This document shows positions 8,525 through 17,414 of a stretch of DNA of 57,524 nt, one piece after another. The notes under the pieces are model-generated. The model was not told the DNA's origin and did no database searches. It worked only from the letters and a program-made list of their open reading frames with translations. Position 1 is the stretch's first letter, and every line of letters starts with the position of its first letter. The DNA lies in assembly GCF_900314695.1 (NCBI RefSeq), contig NZ_OMWD01000015.1, forward strand, positions 1 through 57,524. Direction: 5' to 3'. The DNA is from an uncultured Methanobrevibacter sp. GTDB lineage: Archaea > Methanobacteriota > Methanobacteria > Methanobacteriales > Methanobacteriaceae. Both the position numbers and the translations under genes were made by a program.

Positions 8525-9376
8525 ATGGAACTTAATAGAAAAGACCTTACTAAAAACGAAAAGCTAAAAGCAGTGCTTTGTATCAGTTTTGGTACAGGAA
8601 TAGGGCTTATTGTTTATGGAATCTTTTTATATTTTCACATTGATATATACGGATGGAATTTAGGTTTAATTTTTGCACCGTTAGCAGCAGGTTATGCTGA
8701 AACCATTTTGGCAAATAGAATCCTTGGTGAAGATATTGGAGCAATAAGTGCTTTCATTCTTTTTATTGATACTACTTTTTACAGTTTTATTTTGAAAAAT
8801 CCAACATTGGGATGGAATCTCATAACTATAGGATCAGTATTAGTTATTCTCCAAGCAGCATTCCCAACATTAATCAATTATATCCTTTTGGTTGTTGTTG
8901 GGGGAATTCTTTCAAATTTCATAAAAACAATCAAAAAATATGAAAGGAAAATTCAATCTGCCATTAAACATCAGCAATATGTTAAATGGGACGGACCTGA
9001 TGTTGAAGAAGAGGAAGAATTGATTATAACTTATGATGAAGATGAGAGTAATCGAAAAATCAATGATTTGGATTTTTACTTCATAACAAGTACCGATATG
9101 CAATCTAGAAAACATGAAATAATGGGAATTTATCAAACCGAGATTATTCTGGATAAAGACCGAAGAATTATTAAATTAGAACCTGAAAAAGCTGAACAAA
9201 AAGTTCTTTCAAACATTAAAGAAGGAAAAGATGAATGCTTAATCAGACTGGCTGAAAAAATTAAAAAAGATGGTGGAAATGGAATTTTAAATCTATCAAT
9301 GACCTATAACTTGATTGGATTAGGCGGTGAAAATATCCAAGTTACTGCAAGAGGAGTGGGCATTAATATTTTATGA
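8525..9376 (+). CDS. Membrane protein with C-terminal YbjQ-like domain
   Basis: 283 residues. Residues about 18-135 hold four hydrophobic helices, with polar PLAAGYAETILANRILGEDIGA between two of them. An acidic linker (about 160-175, EEEEELIITYDEDE) leads to a C-terminal domain that follows the YbjQ layout: FYFITSTDM, ..IMGIYQTEIIL, a helix with LIRLAEKIKKDGGNGILNLSM, and final ENIQVTARGVGINI. The gene begins one base after the stop of a free-standing YbjQ gene, so the pair is translationally linked. My reading is that the membrane form recruits or co-assembles with the soluble ring. The YbjQ assignment of this divergent copy comes from pattern and context only. Confidence 0.6.
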   Translation: MELNRKDLTKNEKLKAVLCISFGTGIGLIVYGIFLYFHIDIYGWNLGLIFAPLAAGYAETILANRILGEDIGAISAFILFIDTTFYSFILKNPTLGWNLITIGSVLVILQAAFPTLINYILLVVVGGILSNFIKTIKKYERKIQSAIKHQQYVKWDGPDVEEEEELIITYDEDESNRKINDLDFYFITSTDMQSRKHEIMGIYQTEIILDKDRRIIKLEPEKAEQKVLSNIKEGKDECLIRLAEKIKKDGGNGILNLSMTYNLIGLGGENIQVTARGVGINIL

Positions 9377-9391
9377 ATATATAATCCGATT

Positions 9392-10681
9392 TTATAATTG
9401 ATTATATTCTAATTTTAAATCAAATTTAGCGAATTCTGTTTCATTTAAGAATTTCTTCATATCCTTATCTAATTTTAAAGCCAAATCAACAACAATACCT
9501 AAAAAATTATCAAAGTCTTCCTTTGATTGTGAATCTAAACCATGAGCTAAAATGGAATTATTCCTTTTTTGAGTCAAATCTCTAATCTTATTTTCATTAT
9601 CAATATAATATTTACCAAGCTCATCGCCCAATTCATTAAGTAATAGGAAATCGGCAGTTAAGCCAATTCTTATTTTGCCATCCTCTCTCATTTTTTCGAG
9701 ATAATTGATGAAATCTTCAGATACATTCTTTTCTAAAAGAATTGAAGTATCTATATCCGAACTTTGAAGGTTATACTTGGACAATTTAACTTGAGCAATC
9801 AGTTCAAATGATCTGTATAAACGAGCTATAGCATCATCATATTTATATTCAGCCGCTTTTCTTTTAGAATTGTTAATTAAACATGCAAGCACATAACAAT
9901 TTTTCAAATTTAATGACTTTGAATTGACAATAATACCTAAAGCCCTTAAATTTTTCTCCAATTTAACTCTGACTTCAATAAATTCTCGATAACTCATATC
10001 AACTTCTTTCAAATAAGCATATGCATTTTCAAAGTCCATGTTGTCCCAGTAATAATAGGATTTACAGAGATTTAGAAAAGAGTCTTTAGGAATTGTTATA
10101 TCTACAATGCGTTTTAAACCATCAATACAAGGCATAAATCGATTAGAATTGAAATTACGTCTAGCCCTCATTATTGAAATTCTATCATATATTTTATACA
10201 AATTCTGATAGTTTATTATTTCAGTTCCCAAAGAAACATCACCTTTAGTTCTGTCCCCACTGACAGAAATTAAATCCTTACTATAAAACATTCCACAACA
10301 GGCCATAGCTGCAGACATTGTTTTAGTTCCGGATGTGTAATCCATTATAATTTGATATTCCTTGGTTATATCCATATCCAATTCCCATATTTTAGATTCA
10401 AATGTTTCAAAACAGGTGTTGAAATCATCAATAGCATCAATAGGAACAATCTCATAATCATCATCCACTATGAATTCATCATTATCATTTACAAATAACT
10501 CTTCAATATAGTTGATTGTTTCCCTAGATTTTTCAGATGCAAAAAATACAACTTTATTGGGATATATTTTAGTTATTGTGGAATATAACTTTTGGGCAAG
10601 TAATTTAAAACCTCCGTCATCAGAGTTTGAATCGGTTCCAGTTCCTACAATCATAAATAATATAACTTCTTTTCTTTTCAT
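9392..10681 (-). CDS. CARF-HEPN protein, CRISPR ancillary ribonuclease (TIGR02710/Csm6-like)
   Basis: 429 residues. The N-terminal half looks like a CARF domain: a first-strand loop MIVGTGTDSNSDDGG (10-24) and the second signature DYTSGTKTMSAAMA (114-127). A helical middle follows. The C-terminal part carries the HEPN RNase motif R-x6-H (RNNSILAH, Arg373 and His380). In type III CRISPR systems such proteins bind cyclic oligoadenylate through CARF and switch on RNA cleavage by HEPN. No cas genes or CRISPR array lie in the window, so this is an orphan here. Start 10681 has an AGTGAT site; ATG 10654 is an alternative. The next gene upstream is TauE, on the same strand. Confidence 0.82.
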   Translation of the reverse strand: MKRKEVILFMIVGTGTDSNSDDGGFKLLAQKLYSTITKIYPNKVVFFASEKSRETINYIEELFVNDNDEFIVDDDYEIVPIDAIDDFNTCFETFESKIWELDMDITKEYQIIMDYTSGTKTMSAAMACCGMFYSKDLISVSGDRTKGDVSLGTEIINYQNLYKIYDRISIMRARRNFNSNRFMPCIDGLKRIVDITIPKDSFLNLCKSYYYWDNMDFENAYAYLKEVDMSYREFIEVRVKLEKNLRALGIIVNSKSLNLKNCYVLACLINNSKRKAAEYKYDDAIARLYRSFELIAQVKLSKYNLQSSDIDTSILLEKNVSEDFINYLEKMREDGKIRIGLTADFLLLNELGDELGKYYIDNENKIRDLTQKRNNSILAHGLDSQSKEDFDNFLGIVVDLALKLDKDMKKFLNETEFAKFDLKLEYNQL

Positions 10682-10751
10682 ATTATCACTAAAACAATTA
10701 TAATTAAATATTTTATAATTTTTCTTTAAAAAATTTATGGAATTAGCAAAA

Positions 10752-11570
10752 TTATGGTAAAATACCTAACATTTTCAAAGCCATATACATTACCAAAATT
10801 GAAAATACAATTTTCAGTTTCTTTTGGGGAACTTTATGGGCAAATTTTGCACCGACCGATGCTAGTGGAACTGAAAAAGCAGTAATTAAAACAAAATTAA
10901 TGATGCTTACATAACCTATTGAATATGGAAATGTATTAACTCCCCATCCTGAAACAACATATGATAAAAATCCACCAATTGCAGTTAATGAAATGAAAAT
11001 CGATGATGTTCCAATAGCTTCAATCATTGAAAATCCTAAAAGAGTAGTAAGAATAGCTATTAAAAATATTCCCCCACCAACACCTAAAAGTCCTGATGAA
11101 AATCCTACAGCCAACCCTATAATGGCTGTTGAAAGCAAATTAAAAGGTATTTTTGAATCTTGTCTTTCTTTATTAATATTTATTATGTTATTGACTGCTA
11201 TAAACAGCAACAAACAGCCAAAAATTATTTCCAATATTCTTGATGGCAATCCAGATGCTACAAATCCACCTATAACCCCACCAATTATTCCAAAGATTCC
11301 CAAACGTAATCCTGGCTTAATGATATTATCCATTGTCCTAGTATGCCTATATGCTCCACTTAATGATGTTGGAACAATTATTGCCAAACTAGTTGCTAAT
11401 GAAATAAGCATTGCCAAATCCGGCTCGACTCCAATGTATTTTAACAAGAAATATTGTAGGGGAACTATAATAAATCCTCCACCAACACCCAAAAGACCGG
11501 ATGCAAATCCTGCACAAATACCAATTAAAATTAATCCTATGAAATACTCGATTGGAAACATGAACATCAT
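10752..11570 (-). CDS. TauE/SafE-family permease
   Basis: 272 residues (starts at 11570, 11567 or 11561 are all possible; none has a strong ribosome site). The family has two repeated halves of about four helices, and both repeat signatures are visible: AGFASGLLGVGGGFIIVP near residue 20 and VGFSSGLLGVGGGIFLIA near residue 158. These proteins export or import small sulfur-containing or organic anions across the membrane. The substrate cannot be read from the sequence. It is divergent from the membrane protein at 11603, with only 32 bases between them. Confidence 0.9.
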   Translation of the reverse strand: MMFMFPIEYFIGLILIGICAGFASGLLGVGGGFIIVPLQYFLLKYIGVEPDLAMLISLATSLAIIVPTSLSGAYRHTRTMDNIIKPGLRLGIFGIIGGVIGGFVASGLPSRILEIIFGCLLLFIAVNNIININKERQDSKIPFNLLSTAIIGLAVGFSSGLLGVGGGIFLIAILTTLLGFSMIEAIGTSSIFISLTAIGGFLSYVVSGWGVNTFPYSIGYVSIINFVLITAFSVPLASVGAKFAHKVPQKKLKIVFSILVMYMALKMLGILP

Positions 11571-11602
11571 TTATTTAAACTATTAATACTTAAATTATTG
11601 TA

Positions 11603-12730
11603 ATGAAAGTTAATAAAACTATCATAATTGGATTGATATCTATAGTGATTGGAGGAATAATCCTTACAAGTGACATTCTTAATCCAATTATTAGACCCGT
11701 TACACACTTATTTTTAATGGGATCCTCAAAAGGAAAGGACATTCTCTTTTTTGGTCTTTTAGGGTTGTTTTTGATAATACCCCAATTAATTAAAAAGAAT
11801 TATGATTCTGAGAAATACCTTCAGATATCAATGGGAATCGGTTGGCTTTTATTAATTTTGGGAATTGCTCTTGAAGTCATGTTCAGACAACAAATGGGAA
11901 TTAAACTTAACACTGTTTTTTGTTCTATGTCTAACACAATGAGTTCTACAAGCATTTTGCATACCCACCTACTAAAGTCAATTATTGGAGCCCTTATAAG
12001 TCAAATTATGGGACCTTTTGTTCAAAGTAACATCAATACTGGCGTTGGCCTATATTCATATGTTCCAAGTTTTGGTTTTTTAGTGATTCTGATAATCCCC
12101 GCATTATTTGTCACATTAATTTTAGCAATTAGAAATCGTCCATGGTTTACAAGTTTACTTTTAGCTTTCTTTTCAAGCTGTCTAATTATCGGAGCCATAG
12201 ATGGAGGATTATTCGGAACACCCGCATTGGTTGGAATTTTAGGATTATATTTAGTATATAGAAATGGATTCTATATGAATTATATTCTTTACACCGTGTT
12301 AAGAGATAAAAATTCACTTGAGAAAAACGAAGAAATTCAGCCAGTTTACCGGAATCGTGGATTTAAAGAATGGAGATATATATTTAATAGATTTCTAATT
12401 TGGTTTGTAGTGGTTGGAATAATTATCCTAAGGATGAGCGTTGGAGTGGCTGGTGCTGAAACCGATTATTACACAGTAGACGTTGTAAACCCCACAGACA
12501 ACATTGATTTGGGAGACATTAATTTAAAAGTCATTGAACAAAAAAATTATACCGATTCAAATAAGACCACATATTATATCGACCACAACTATAATGAAAT
12601 GGAACTTATAAATGATTTGAAGCATCCGCTGAAGAATTCTTGTGAATATTATACTGTAACCTGGAATATCTTCTCTTATCTTGAGGATTACCCTGAAATT
12701 AATAGATATAGTTTTATATTACAAAAATAA
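11603..12730 (+). CDS. Unknown multi-pass membrane protein
   Basis: 375 residues, not recognised. About seven hydrophobic segments run from residue 7 to 230, a further one lies at about 263-280, and then a soluble tail of about 90 residues begins (AGAETDYYTVDVVNP...), which would lie outside if the last helix exits outward. The region between helices has Ser/Thr/Met-rich SMSNTMSSTSILHTH. No catalytic motif is evident. It shares a 32-base divergent promoter region with the TauE gene, and the DMT transporter follows ten bases downstream. Confidence 0.65.
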   Translation: MKVNKTIIIGLISIVIGGIILTSDILNPIIRPVTHLFLMGSSKGKDILFFGLLGLFLIIPQLIKKNYDSEKYLQISMGIGWLLLILGIALEVMFRQQMGIKLNTVFCSMSNTMSSTSILHTHLLKSIIGALISQIMGPFVQSNINTGVGLYSYVPSFGFLVILIIPALFVTLILAIRNRPWFTSLLLAFFSSCLIIGAIDGGLFGTPALVGILGLYLVYRNGFYMNYILYTVLRDKNSLEKNEEIQPVYRNRGFKEWRYIFNRFLIWFVVVGIIILRMSVGVAGAETDYYTVDVVNPTDNIDLGDINLKVIEQKNYTDSNKTTYYIDHNYNEMELINDLKHPLKNSCEYYTVTWNIFSYLEDYPEINRYSFILQK

Positions 12731-12740
12731 TTTAAATATA

Positions 12741-13631
12741 ATGAAAAAAATCTATCTAATTTTACCAATATTGGCAGGACTGATGTTTGGATCAAGTGGC
12801 ATTTTCGTTCGAACATTAACTCAAAATGGCATTGATTCAACCACATTACTTTTTTTAAGGTTTTCAATTGCTATAATCCCCCTTTTAATTGCTATTTTTT
12901 TAACCGATGCCAAATTATTAAAAATAGAATTAAAGGATATCCCTCTTTTTTTGCTTTGTGCAATATGTATTGTTGGACTGAATATATGTTACAATGAATC
13001 AATGAATACTGTTCCACTATCTTTAGCAGCAGTACTATTGTCATTAGCTCCAATTTATGTATTAATTTTAGCATACATATTATTTAGAGAAAACATCACC
13101 GCCAAAAAGTTAATTTGTATGGCTTTGGCAATTTTTGGATGCATCTTAATGACTGGAGTTCTTGAAAGCAATTTAAGTGATATTCCATTACTGGGCATCA
13201 TTTCAGGAATAGGTGCTGGATTATTCTGGGCAATCTATCTAATGGCATCCAAAAAATCGATTGAAAATGGAAATCACACTTACACAATACTGATTTATTC
13301 TATAGTTTTCATTTCAATAGCATTGATTCCATTTACAAACTTTAGCCAAATTACAGGTTTCATATCAGTTAATCCCACATTGGCAATCATATTTCTGATT
13401 ATACATTCAACATTTTCATTTGCCCTGCCATATATTCTTTCTACAGTAAGCTTGAAATATATCGACTCCGGAGTATCATCCATCATAATGTCCGGAGCAG
13501 AACCTTTCGCTGCATTAACCTTTGGATTTTTAATCTATTCTGAAGTTCCAACATTTCTAATGTTTTGCGGATTTCTATTAACAATAATATCAATCATGAT
13601 TATAGGCAAAAAAGAAAATGCGAAAAATTAA
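12741..13631 (+). CDS. DMT-superfamily (EamA) transporter
   Basis: 296 residues from ATG 12741; an upstream in-frame ATG at 12681 lies inside the previous gene and adds a non-membrane extension, so I reject it. Ten hydrophobic helices form two EamA halves; typical signatures are GLMFGSSGIFVR.L near the N-terminus, the half-one AAVLLSLAPIYVLILAYILFRE, and the half-two GVSSIIMSGAEPFAALTFGFLIYSE. The family exports amino acids, nucleotides or other metabolites. The substrate is unknown. It probably shares a transcript with the gene before it. Confidence 0.87.
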   Translation: MKKIYLILPILAGLMFGSSGIFVRTLTQNGIDSTTLLFLRFSIAIIPLLIAIFLTDAKLLKIELKDIPLFLLCAICIVGLNICYNESMNTVPLSLAAVLLSLAPIYVLILAYILFRENITAKKLICMALAIFGCILMTGVLESNLSDIPLLGIISGIGAGLFWAIYLMASKKSIENGNHTYTILIYSIVFISIALIPFTNFSQITGFISVNPTLAIIFLIIHSTFSFALPYILSTVSLKYIDSGVSSIIMSGAEPFAALTFGFLIYSEVPTFLMFCGFLLTIISIMIIGKKENAKN

Positions 13632-14098
13632 TTTGACAACCAATAGGGAGAGGTGCATTTCAACTGTAAAATGATTATCAACCAACATTTTAACAAAACT
13701 CCACAATAATCTATTTTTTAATTATTTTAAAAGTTTACAACCTATAATAAAAAAAATAAACTTTTTAAGAACAATTCTTTAAAAAAAAGTAAAAAATATT
13801 GATTTACTCGGAATTTTTTTTCATACAATAATTTAATTAAAACAGACATTAGCAAAAATATTTATTAAAAATTCAATAAAAAAACAAAATAATGAAAATT
13901 AAACAATCATTATAAAATTTAATGAATATAAATGAGCCACTAAACTTGAAGATGAATTTGCCCAAATTCTATTTTCATGTTAAAATATTATTATCTTGGA
14001 AAAAAATCAAATTCTAGATACGAACAAAAAACACTTGAAACTTAAAAAAACAACTTTTTTTACAAAGATTTATTAAATCAAAAAATAAATTTAAAAGT
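13632..14098. other. AT-rich intergenic region without a gene
   Basis: About 470 bases of very AT-rich sequence. An imperfect hairpin, TTTTTAAGAA near 13763 against TTCTTTAAAAA, may end transcription of the DMT gene. An AAAGATTTATTAAA box near 14064-14077 could be the promoter of the glycosyltransferase gene, whose leader would be very short. No coding frame or RNA gene is visible. Confidence 0.4.
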
Positions 14099-16000
14099 AT
14101 GATTTTAAGCATTATCATACCTACCTATAACGAGGAAGAATACCTTCCAGTTTTATTAGAAAGCATAAAAAAACAAAATTTCAGTGATTATGAAGTAATA
14201 GTGGCTGATGCTAATTCAACTGATAGAACACGAGAAATTGCAGAGGAATATGGATGTGTTATAGTAGATGGAGGTCTTCCAGCAGTAGGCAGGAACAATG
14301 GTGCTAAAGTTGCCAAAGGAGAGTATTTAATTTTTCTAGATTCTGATTTGGTACTTACAGACGATTATTTGAGAAATGTAATTTATGAATTTAAAATGGA
14401 AAGACTTGGAATAGCCATTACACAAATGCTTCCAATGTCAAATAAAATTGAAGACAAATTATTCCACGATTTTGCAAATTACTTTATGATTGGCGTTGAA
14501 AACATCAAACCACATGGTGCAGGTTGTTATGGAATTATAGCAAAAAAAGAGTTGCACGATGAATGCAATGGTTTCGATGAATCATTAACTTTTGGTGAAG
14601 ATACTGACTACATTGAAAGATTAGCTAAAAAAGAACCATTTAAAGTACTAAGAAATGCAAAAATTGGTGTTTCAACTAGAAGACTTGAAGAAGAAGGAAT
14701 TACAACATTAATAAAACAGTACGGTAAAAGTACTGTGAATGATTTTCTGGGAAAAAGAACTGACGCTGAAGAACTAGATTATAACTTTGACCATGGCCAT
14801 GAAAAGATTACTACATCAGAATTATCAGGACTTGAAAAAAACGCAAAAAGAATTAATTCAGTTAAATCACGTTATGATAATTCAGTTGAAAGATACAACA
14901 CAGCCCAATCTAGAATAAAAGCAAATCATCGTAAAAGACAAAAAAAAGTTGTATTTTACTGTGTTTGCGGTGAAGGAATGGGTCATGCTATCAGAACAGG
15001 AGTCATTGTTGATAAAATTAAGGAAAAATATGATGTATACCTATTTTCAAGTGACAGAGCATACGAATACTTGAATTCCAAATTTGACAACGTCTATGAA
15101 ATCGGAGGATTCAATACTGTTTACATTAACAATAAAGTGAATAATCTGAAAACTCTTTCAGATGCCATTAAAAGAAATCCCACAAATATTAAGGTAGGAT
15201 ATGAGAATTTATATAAAAAAGCAGCTCAACTAAAACCGGACGTCATTGTTACTGATTTTGAAATTTATGCTACAATGATTTCTAAAATCAGAGGCATACC
15301 CCTGATTAGTTTGGACAATATCCATATGATGACTCAAACTAAAATTGATTATCCAAAAAAATATTTTGGAGAAATGCTTAAAGCAAAGGGAGTTATCAAA
15401 ACTTATGTTGTAAAACCGAAAATACATATTTTAACCAGTTTTTTTTATCCTAAAATTAAACCAAGAAAAAATGCAGTTATCTACCCTCCAATTATCCGTG
15501 AAGACATAATGAAATTGGAACCTAAAGATGGAAATCATGTTATTGTTTATCAAACAAGCCGAGAAAGCGAAAAACTTGTTCGTAAATTAAAAGCACTTAA
15601 AAATGAAAAATTTATTGTATATGGGTTTAATAAAAGAGAAAAAGATGGCAATTTAATTTATAAAGAATTTAATGAAGACGAATTTTATGATGATTTGGCA
15701 TCATCCAAAGCAGTGATTTGTAATGGTGGTTTTACATTCATCTGCGAAGCAATATATCTTAAAAAACCTATTTATTCTGTTCCGGCCAATGGAAATTTTG
15801 AACAAATATTAAACGGATTTTATGTTCAGAAATTGGGTTATGGGGAATATCATGAAATCATGAATGCTAAAATGGTCAAAAACTTCTTAAACAGACTTCC
15901 AAAATATCAAAAAAGACTTTCAAAAGTTAAAAATTACAACAATGATGGAATTATTAGAGAACTAATATATAGAATTGAAAAATATTCGCTAGGAAAATAA
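14099..16000 (+). CDS. Two-domain glycosyltransferase, GT2 fused to MurG/MJ1255-like GT-B
   Basis: 633 residues. Residues 1-220 are a GT-A family 2 domain: SIIIPTYNEEEYLP, EVIVADANSTDRT, the metal-binding FLDSDLVL, and the acceptor-side GFDESLTFGEDTDY. A charged linker (about 220-285, RIKANHRKRQKK) joins a GT-B domain (286-610) of the MurG-like type found in MJ1255: GEGMGHAIRTG at the start, PDVIVTDFE, and a C-terminal donor-site segment ICNGGFTFICEAIYLKKPIYSVP. GT2 plus MJ1255-like domains in one chain suggests two successive sugar transfers on a lipid or wall precursor; that is inference. The start has no good ribosome site, fitting a leaderless or near-leaderless message. Confidence 0.88.
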   Translation: MILSIIIPTYNEEEYLPVLLESIKKQNFSDYEVIVADANSTDRTREIAEEYGCVIVDGGLPAVGRNNGAKVAKGEYLIFLDSDLVLTDDYLRNVIYEFKMERLGIAITQMLPMSNKIEDKLFHDFANYFMIGVENIKPHGAGCYGIIAKKELHDECNGFDESLTFGEDTDYIERLAKKEPFKVLRNAKIGVSTRRLEEEGITTLIKQYGKSTVNDFLGKRTDAEELDYNFDHGHEKITTSELSGLEKNAKRINSVKSRYDNSVERYNTAQSRIKANHRKRQKKVVFYCVCGEGMGHAIRTGVIVDKIKEKYDVYLFSSDRAYEYLNSKFDNVYEIGGFNTVYINNKVNNLKTLSDAIKRNPTNIKVGYENLYKKAAQLKPDVIVTDFEIYATMISKIRGIPLISLDNIHMMTQTKIDYPKKYFGEMLKAKGVIKTYVVKPKIHILTSFFYPKIKPRKNAVIYPPIIREDIMKLEPKDGNHVIVYQTSRESEKLVRKLKALKNEKFIVYGFNKREKDGNLIYKEFNEDEFYDDLASSKAVICNGGFTFICEAIYLKKPIYSVPANGNFEQILNGFYVQKLGYGEYHEIMNAKMVKNFLNRLPKYQKRLSKVKNYNNDGIIRELIYRIEKYSLGK

Positions 16001-16009
16001 TAAAAAAAG

Positions 16010-16034
16010 GATTAATTAAAAAATTTAATTAATC
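16010..16034. terminator. Perfect palindrome between convergent genes
   Basis: GATTAATTAAA (16010-16020) and TTTAATTAATC (16024-16034) pair over 11 bases around an AAA loop. The palindrome lies between the ends of the glycosyltransferase gene and the TFB gene and touches the TFB stop codon. A two-way terminator is the simplest reading, though the stem is all A/T apart from one pair. Confidence 0.5.
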
Positions 16035-17044
16035 TATAAAGTTACACCCATTTCCAATTGTTCGGTTAATTCTTTGTATCTGTTACGTATGGTTACTTCA
16101 GTTACACCTGCAATATCTGCAACATCCCTTTGGGTTTTTCTCTCACCAAGTAAAACGGATGCAATATATAATGCAGCTGCAGCAACTCCAGTAGGACCTC
16201 TTCCTGAAGTCAAACCTTTTTCCATAGCTTTTTCGATTATTTCAATAGCTTTGGATTGTGCTTCACCGGAAAGTCCTAGTTCTGATGCGAATCTTGGAAC
16301 ATAATCAACTGGAGAAGTTGGTGGTAATTTAATGTTTAATTCACGAGTTAAAAATCTGTAGGTACGACCTACCTCTTTTTTAGTAACTCTTGACACTTCA
16401 GCAATTTCATCTAGAGTACGCGGAACATTACAACGGCGACATGCTGCATATAATGAAGCAGCAACCACACCTTCAATACTTCTTCCTCTGATTAATTTAT
16501 TATCTACTGCACTTCTGTAAACAACAGATGCGGCTTCCCTTACACTTCTAGGAAGACCTAATCTTGAAGAATCACGATCAAGTTCACTTAATGCAAATGC
16601 TAAGTTCCTTTCAGTAGCACCGGAAATTCTGATTTTTCTTTGCCATTTTCTTAATCTGTACCATTGAGCCCTGTTTCTTGCAGGAATATCACGACCGTAG
16701 ATATCTTTATTTCTCCAGTCTATCATGGTACTTAAACCTTTATCGTGAATAGTGTAAGTAATTGGAGCTCCAACTCTTGTACGTTTATCTCTTTGTTCAT
16801 GGTCGAATGCTCTCCATTCAGGACCCATGTCTACAAGGTTTTCATCAATAACCAAACCACAACGAGCACAAACTACTTCTGCTCTTTCATAATCACCAAT
16901 TAATTCTTCAGAACCACATTCAGGACATACAGTCTGTTTATTATCATCAAAAACTTTTTCTTGTCTTGGTTCTCTTGTAGATCTCCTACCTCTAGTTCTA
17001 GGAGCTTCTGTTACTTCTTGTGTCGTGCTTTCATCCTCCTTTTT
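16034..17044 (-). CDS. tfb: Transcription initiation factor B (TFB), start codon unresolved
   Basis: TFB recruits RNA polymerase to the TBP-promoter complex. The frame holds an N-terminal zinc ribbon (CPECGS and CARCGL), the B-finger region GLVIDENLVDMGPEWRAFD, a linker, and two cyclin repeats ending in the helix-turn-helix TQRDVADIAGVTEVTIRNRY. The frame is open up to a TAA at 17045-17047, yet no ATG, GTG, TTG or CTG occurs in it before the zinc ribbon. The first standard candidate, TTG 16855, would remove the ribbon and is biologically unlikely. An AGGAGG at 17040-17035 lies in the right place for initiation nearby. The upper coordinate given is the frame limit, not a start. The gene overlaps the end of gar1 by up to 34 bases. 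Confidence 0.9.
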   Translation of the reverse strand, partial: KKEDESTTQEVTEAPRTRGRRSTREPRQEKVFDDNKQTVCPECGSEELIGDYERAEVVCARCGLVIDENLVDMGPEWRAFDHEQRDKRTRVGAPITYTIHDKGLSTMIDWRNKDIYGRDIPARNRAQWYRLRKWQRKIRISGATERNLAFALSELDRDSSRLGLPRSVREAASVVYRSAVDNKLIRGRSIEGVVAASLYAACRRCNVPRTLDEIAEVSRVTKKEVGRTYRFLTRELNIKLPPTSPVDYVPRFASELGLSGEAQSKAIEIIEKAMEKGLTSGRGPTGVAAAALYIASVLLGERKTQRDVADIAGVTEVTIRNRYKELTEQLEMGVTL

Positions 17045-17298
17045 TTAGGTTTTTTGGATTTTGGTTTTGATACAAATAGTTTTTCACCACAATTTTTCGC
17101 AATACGATCCCGATTGGCTGATCTAAATAACCTAATTGAGACGTATGGTTGTTTTGTTGGTCCAAAAACATAGCTAACCTTCCCAATTTTATTTTTATTA
17201 CTGTCAAAGACAATTCCACCAGGTGACGGTGTTTTAGAAGATCTAGCTATTAATTTACCAGAATTTGCAATATGCAAACTATTTCCTAAGAATTTCAT
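17011..17298 (-). CDS. gar1: Gar1, H/ACA ribonucleoprotein subunit
   Basis: 95 residues. Gar1 binds Cbf5 in archaeal H/ACA complexes that make pseudouridine in rRNA. The small beta-barrel is visible in GIVFDSNKNKIGKVSYVFGP followed by PYVSIRL. The C-terminal tail is very basic (KPKSKKPKKRRMKARHKK). The tail is encoded over an A7 run and an AGGAGG motif, where the TFB frame begins. Upstream of the start is an AT-rich stretch with TTTATATA-like boxes around 17340-17360. Cotranscription with tfb is likely from the overlap. Confidence 0.88.
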   Translation of the reverse strand: MKFLGNSLHIANSGKLIARSSKTPSPGGIVFDSNKNKIGKVSYVFGPTKQPYVSIRLFRSANRDRIAKNCGEKLFVSKPKSKKPKKRRMKARHKK

Positions 17299-17414
17299 AT
17301 AATCAAACTAAAATCAAATCTGTATCGTTTATATAATTATAAGAAAAGTAGTATATAAACATATCGGTAATATTTATATACCAAATGAGTTTATATTTAA
17401 AAGTTTTACTATTT

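Noticed and set aside
9392..10681. A CRISPR array next to the CARF-HEPN gene
   Set aside because: No regularly spaced direct repeats of 24-40 bases occur on either side.
12681..12740. Upstream start for the DMT transporter
   Set aside because: It adds 20 residues overlapping the previous gene; ATG 12741 starts directly before the first membrane helix.
13632..14098. Insertion-sequence remnant
   Set aside because: No terminal inverted repeats, target duplication or transposase fragments are visible.
16034..16855. Short TFB starting at TTG 16855
   Set aside because: It would omit the zinc ribbon, whose Cys residues are encoded in frame directly upstream.
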